Source of the DNA: an uncultured Elusimicrobium sp.
GTDB taxonomy: Bacteria > Elusimicrobiota > Elusimicrobia > Elusimicrobiales > Elusimicrobiaceae
Assembly (NCBI GenBank): GCA_902767385.1
Contig: CACXHA010000064.1
Coordinates: 1 to 8,495, forward strand
Length of the DNA stretch: 8,495 nucleotides
Direction of reading: 5' to 3'
The notes under the pieces are model-generated. The model did not search any database. It had not been told where the DNA came from and worked only from the letters and a program-made list of their open reading frames with translations. Within the stretch, counting starts at the first letter, position 1; each line of letters starts with the position of its first letter. Position numbers and translations under genes: made by a program. This document shows, one piece after another, positions 5,512-8,495 of this stretch.

Positions 5512-6404
5512 TGCGTAAGCACTTGTTTTCTATACTATTTTTATTGGTGGCCGCGGCTATTTGGTGGGCGTCTATTTCTTCCACCATACGTAACCCGGTG
5601 ACGGATAATGATAACCCCGTACTGGTAACCTCCGGTTATGTGCCGTATACTTTAGCTAAAGAGTTGGCGGGGGATTTTGTGAACGTGCTCATGCTGCTTC
5701 CGCCTGGGGCAGAGCCGCACTCGTTTGAACCTACCCCCGGTGCGCTGATTACCTTAAAACACGCCAACGCTTTTGTGTATCTGTCTAATGAATTGGAACC
5801 TTGGGCGGCCGATTTAGCCAAAGTAGTTCAAAAGGCGCCGGTTATTCAACTGGCGGGCAGCGTGCCTTCTTCAATGGATCCGCACGTATGGATGAATTTA
5901 GAAAATACGAAGCTTTTAGCTGCGCAAATAGAGCAAGTGCTGGTGAAAATTGACCCGGCCCACACGGAAGCTTATCAAGCAAATTTAACCAAACTGCGTG
6001 CGGAAATAGACGAACTGACACAGGAATTTCAAACGGTACTTGCTAATTGTGAGTCGCGCGAAGTGGTGCACGTGGGGCACTTGGCCTTTAAAAATTTAAC
6101 AGATACTTATGGCCTTACGCTTACGGCACTAGCGGGTACCAGTCACGACGGAGAACACTCGGCTAAAAAGTTAGCCGGTTTGGTGGATGAAATAAAAGCC
6201 AACGGTGTACGCACGATTTTTACCGAGGACACGTTATCTCCCAAACTGGCGCGTGTGGTAGCACAAGAAACAGGTGCGCAAATTTTGCCGTTGTACCCCA
6301 TTGAACATATTTCCAAAAAAGATTTTAACGAACATGTTACCTACGTGCAGCTGATGCGCCGCAACTTGGAAAGTTTAAAACGGGGGTTAGTATGCCAAGC
6401 GTAA
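5511..6404 (+). CDS. znuA: Zinc ABC transporter substrate-binding protein ZnuA (cluster A-I)
   Basis: ZnuA captures Zn(II) outside the cytoplasmic membrane and hands it to the ZnuB permease. The N-terminus (MRKH followed by a hydrophobic run to about residue 20) is a signal peptide or membrane anchor. There is no lipobox cysteine, so this is not a typical lipoprotein. The 297-residue protein has the family blocks: GAEPHSFEPTP with ligand H70, DPHVWMNLEN with H125, and VHVGHLAFKNLTDTYGL with the likely third ligand H190. The long backbone helix and SAKKLAGLVDEIK (217-229) follow, then IFTEDTLSPKLARVVAQETGA. Three histidines favour zinc over manganese (Mn binders have Glu at the third site). 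The usual final Asp (LDPLG in E. coli ZnuA) reads LYPIE here, with Tyr262. The His-rich loop of many ZnuA proteins is missing. The gene is first in the operon; its last 13 bp overlap znuC. Confidence 0.9.
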   Translation: MRKHLFSILFLLVAAAIWWASISSTIRNPVTDNDNPVLVTSGYVPYTLAKELAGDFVNVLMLLPPGAEPHSFEPTPGALITLKHANAFVYLSNELEPWAADLAKVVQKAPVIQLAGSVPSSMDPHVWMNLENTKLLAAQIEQVLVKIDPAHTEAYQANLTKLRAEIDELTQEFQTVLANCESREVVHVGHLAFKNLTDTYGLTLTALAGTSHDGEHSAKKLAGLVDEIKANGVRTIFTEDTLSPKLARVVAQETGAQILPLYPIEHISKKDFNEHVTYVQLMRRNLESLKRGLVCQA

Positions 6405-7201
6405 TTAAGGCCGAAAATTTGCGTTTTGCCTACCGCCGCATACCGGTGTTGGAAAACGTGTCTTTTGAAGTGAGTGCCGGCGATTATGTGGGTATTATCG
6501 GCCCCAACGGGGGCGGAAAAACTACGCTGCTTAAGTTACTACTTGGTCTGGAACAAGGGCAAGGCAAAATCAGTTTGTTTCATACGCCGCTTGAAGCGTT
6601 TAAAGATTGGCAAAAAATCGGTTATTTAGCGCAAAAAAGTCCGGTTTCTCAAAGCCGTTTTCCCATTTCGGCGCAGGAAGTGGTACTCATGGGATTGCCC
6701 CAACGTCTGGGCAGTAACGTAGAGGTGGGAGAACTTAAACAAGTCTATGCCGCTATGCAAAAAACACGCACGCGCGAATATGCCGGGAAAATTTTTCACG
6801 ATTTATCCATCGGGCAGCAACAGCGGGTGCTTTTAGCGCGTGCGCTGGTCAGTAATCCACAACTGCTCATTTTGGACGAACCTTCTACCGCACTAGATGC
6901 GCAAAGCCGCGAGATGTTTTTTGATTTACTGGGGGAGCTTAACCAAAAACATGGAGTTACTATTTTGCTCATTACGCACGATACCGGCGAAGTAGGCAAG
7001 CATATTTCCAAATTTATGTACGTAGATAAAACGGTGGTGTTTTTTGGCACCAAAGAAGAATTTTGCCATAGCGAAGCCGTTGCCAAACAACTGGGTCCCT
7101 TTGCCCAGCACACCATTGACCACATGCACAATCATCATGGGCATTGTCCGTTAGGGGAAAATTGTGCAGAGTGTGGCCACGCGGGGGGAGAACATGCTTG
7201 A
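6392..7201 (+). CDS. znuC: Zinc ABC transporter ATP-binding protein ZnuC with His/Cys-rich tail
   Basis: This is the cytoplasmic ATPase that powers zinc import through ZnuB. All nucleotide-binding elements are intact: Walker A GPNGGGKT (37-44), Q-loop Q81, signature LSIGQQQR (138-145), Walker B LLILDEP (158-164, with D162 and E163), D-loop ALD (167-169) and switch H196. The family core ends near residue 236. Residues 240-269 form an extra tail with eight histidines (240, 244, 246, 248, 249, 251, 263, 268) and three cysteines (252, 258, 261). Its HxHxHHxHC start and CX5CX2CGH end look able to bind zinc. Because ZnuA lacks the His-rich loop, the tail may be this system's metal buffer or sensor; this is inference. 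The start at 6392 overlaps znuA by 13 bp and has GGGGG at 6382-6386 as a ribosome site. The znuB start lies inside its last codons. Confidence 0.93.
   Translation: MPSVIKAENLRFAYRRIPVLENVSFEVSAGDYVGIIGPNGGGKTTLLKLLLGLEQGQGKISLFHTPLEAFKDWQKIGYLAQKSPVSQSRFPISAQEVVLMGLPQRLGSNVEVGELKQVYAAMQKTRTREYAGKIFHDLSIGQQQRVLLARALVSNPQLLILDEPSTALDAQSREMFFDLLGELNQKHGVTILLITHDTGEVGKHISKFMYVDKTVVFFGTKEEFCHSEAVAKQLGPFAQHTIDHMHNHHGHCPLGENCAECGHAGGEHA
7183..7190 (+). promoter_or_regulatory. Shine-Dalgarno that sets the znuB start
   Basis: GGGGGGAG (7183-7190) lies just before the ATG at 7194, within the end of znuC. It supports that start over the in-frame ATG at 7164, which has no comparable site and would add ten polar residues ahead of the first membrane helix. 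Confidence 0.65.
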
Positions 7202-8000
7202 GTTTTTAAGCTACGGTTTTGTGCAACGCGGGTTAGTGGCCGGTACACTGGTAGCGGTGGCGTGTGCGATTTTAGGTGTGTTTTTAGTCCTTAAACGGTT
7301 GTCTTTACTGGGGGACGGTATGAGCCACGTATGTTTAGCCGGGGTAGCCGTTGCCCTTTTAACGTCCACCAGTCCGGTGTATATGTCGGTGCCGATTGTA
7401 ATGGCGGCCAGCGCGGGGATTTTAAAAATTACCGAGAAATTTAAAATTTACGGGGATGCCGCTATCGGTATTGTGAGCGCAGTAGGGCTTTCCGTAGGGC
7501 TTTTGCTTACGGCATTAGCCGGCGGTTTTAATACCGATTTACTTGGCTATTTATTCGGTAGTATTTTGACCGTTTCCACGAGCGAGGCCGTACTATGCGG
7601 CGTGTTACTGGCTATCGTGCTTGTGTGCCTGAAAGTTTTTTACCGCTACTTGGTATCGGCTTGTTTTGATGAGCCGTTTGCACACACGCGTGGTGTACCG
7701 GTAGCAACGGTGAATTTGATTTTAGTGATGATTACGTCCGTAGCGGTGGTACTGGCTTTTAAAGTAGTAGGAATCTTTTTGATTTCCGCCATGCTTATTA
7801 TTCCGCCGGTTTCCGCACTACTTCTCTCACGCACGTTTAAGCAAGTTTTAGGGTTGGCGGCGTGTTTTGGGGCGGCCAGTGTGTGGGTGGGGATTTGGTT
7901 TTCGTTTATGTTTAATATTCCATCGGGAGCCACGATTATTTTAGTCAATTTAGCTATTTTACTGGGCAGTTTTGTGTGGAGCAAAGTGTATGCCCGCTAA
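7194..8000 (+). CDS. znuB: Zinc ABC transporter permease ZnuB (ABC-3 family)
   Basis: ZnuB is the inner-membrane channel subunit that passes Zn(II) from ZnuA to the cytoplasm, driven by ZnuC. It has 268 residues, the usual size, and is hydrophobic throughout, with about eight or nine predicted membrane helices. ABC-3 hallmarks are visible: FVQRGLVAGTLVAVACAILG at the N-terminus, the RLSLLGDGMSHV segment (35-46), GDAAIGIVSAVGLSVGLLL, the DEPFAHTRGV cytoplasmic loop that contacts the ATPase, and the VGIFLISAMLIIPPVSALLL segment. It starts 8 bp before the end of znuC, and its last 11 bp overlap nth, so translation of the three transporter genes and nth is probably coupled. Relatives that import Mn or Fe share this fold; the zinc assignment comes from ZnuA and the His/Cys tail on ZnuC. 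Confidence 0.92.
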   Translation: MLEFLSYGFVQRGLVAGTLVAVACAILGVFLVLKRLSLLGDGMSHVCLAGVAVALLTSTSPVYMSVPIVMAASAGILKITEKFKIYGDAAIGIVSAVGLSVGLLLTALAGGFNTDLLGYLFGSILTVSTSEAVLCGVLLAIVLVCLKVFYRYLVSACFDEPFAHTRGVPVATVNLILVMITSVAVVLAFKVVGIFLISAMLIIPPVSALLLSRTFKQVLGLAACFGAASVWVGIWFSFMFNIPSGATIILVNLAILLGSFVWSKVYAR

Positions 8001-8495
8001 AAATGTACTGGCGCTGTTAAAAGCGCTTAAAAAACTATACCCTGAGCACGTGATCCCGCTACATCATAACAACGCGTGGGAATTGCTTTGCGCGGTGATT
8101 TTGTCGGCCCAATGTACCGACGCGCGCGTAAATACCATTACGCCGTACCTGTTCAAAAAATATCCCACGGTTTACGATTTGGCCAAAGCCAACATTAAAG
8201 ACGTGGAAAAAATTATTCACTCCGCCGGCTTTTACCACAGCAAAGCAATTAGTTTAATTGAAATGTCTAAGCGCATTTGTAATGTGTTTGGCGGTGAGGT
8301 GCCGCAAAACATGGAGGATTTACTCACCTTGCGCGGTGTGGCACGTAAAACCGCCAACGTGATGTTGGGGGATTATTTTAAAAAACCGGCCGGAATTGTA
8401 GTGGATACCCACGTTAAACGCTTGGCATTTCGTTTGGGGCTTACTAGAAACACAGACCCTGTTAAAATAGAAAAAGACCTTACTAAAATTATTCC
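7990..8495 (+). CDS. nth: Endonuclease III (base-excision DNA glycosylase/AP lyase), 3'-truncated by the window edge
   Basis: Nth removes oxidised pyrimidines from DNA and nicks the resulting abasic site. Only the first 168 residues are present. They match the family closely: LSAQCTD (38-44; Q41 as in E. coli), the helix-hairpin-helix LLTLRGVARKTANVML (111-126) with catalytic lysine K120, and VVDTHVKRLAFRLGL (137-151) with catalytic D139. The hairpin reads LRGVARKT where the common form is LPGVGRKT, a mild change at the DNA-contacting turn. The C-terminal iron-sulphur cysteines would lie beyond the window. The start at 7990 overlaps znuB by 11 bp and has GGAG (7978-7981) 8 nt upstream. The nearby ATG at 8003 is out of frame. 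The MutY alternative is unlikely because MutY lacks this hairpin lysine. Confidence 0.95.
   Translation, partial: MPAKNVLALLKALKKLYPEHVIPLHHNNAWELLCAVILSAQCTDARVNTITPYLFKKYPTVYDLAKANIKDVEKIIHSAGFYHSKAISLIEMSKRICNVFGGEVPQNMEDLLTLRGVARKTANVMLGDYFKKPAGIVVDTHVKRLAFRLGLTRNTDPVKIEKDLTKII

Noticed and set aside
7164..7193. Earlier in-frame start for znuB at 7164
   Set aside because: It adds ten polar residues ahead of the conserved N-terminus and lacks a ribosome site, whereas the ATG at 7194 has GGGGGGAG just upstream.
5511..7201. Manganese or iron importer (Psa/Mnt/Sit type) instead of a zinc importer
   Set aside because: Three histidine ligands in the binding protein, with His where Mn binders have Glu, plus the His/Cys-rich ATPase tail, favour zinc. 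Specificity is still inferred from sequence only.
1..8495. Defence system, prophage, transposon, CRISPR, tRNA, rRNA or riboswitch
   Set aside because: Nearly all bases are accounted for by housekeeping, transport and glucan genes with short gaps. No integrase, transposase, repeat array or tRNA-like fold was seen on either strand.

Overview
This window is ordinary bacterial chromosome with tightly packed genes: seven complete genes, plus an eighth cut by the right edge. It shows no phage, transposon, CRISPR or RNA-gene signal. The host is probably a member of Elusimicrobiota, perhaps a gut lineage. The clues are intermediate GC, a secreted helical protein of unknown function with a short type I signal peptide, and a DUF4912 + GH57 branching-enzyme pair. 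That assignment rests on impression and was not tested by phylogeny.

Layout. (1) greA (58-531, +) has its own Shine-Dalgarno and ends at a strong hairpin (545-580) with an A-tract before and a T-tract after, so it can terminate transcription from both sides. (2) Converging on it from the minus strand is a gene for an exported 421-residue protein of unknown function (593-1858). (3) Upstream of that, also on the minus strand, is a two-gene unit: a DUF4912 protein (4458-3592), then a GH57/DUF1957 glycogen branching enzyme (3588-1966). The two are separated by 3 bp, and the unit ends at its own hairpin terminator (1938-1958). (4) Next on the minus strand is an EamA/DMT-family transporter (5457-4558). 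(5) Divergent from it on the plus strand is a zinc-uptake operon, znuA-znuC-znuB. Every junction overlaps (13 bp and 8 bp), and the operon runs by an 11-bp overlap into nth (endonuclease III), which is truncated at 8495.

How the genes work together. ZnuA (extracytoplasmic metal binder), ZnuB (membrane permease) and ZnuC (ATPase) make a complete high-affinity Zn(II) importer. ZnuC carries an unusual His/Cys-rich tail that may act as a cytoplasmic metal sensor or buffer. The DUF4912-GH57 pair points to storage-glucan (glycogen) synthesis. GreA and Nth are housekeeping functions in transcript-cleavage fidelity and base-excision repair.

The most notable regulatory observation is that three genes (the secreted protein, the EamA transporter and znuA) have a good -10 hexamer exactly 6 nt before the ATG and no Shine-Dalgarno. 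This predicts leaderless mRNAs. The operon-internal genes and greA instead have recognisable purine-rich Shine-Dalgarno sequences. The znuA -10 also sits inside a pseudo-palindrome resembling a proteobacterial Zur box.
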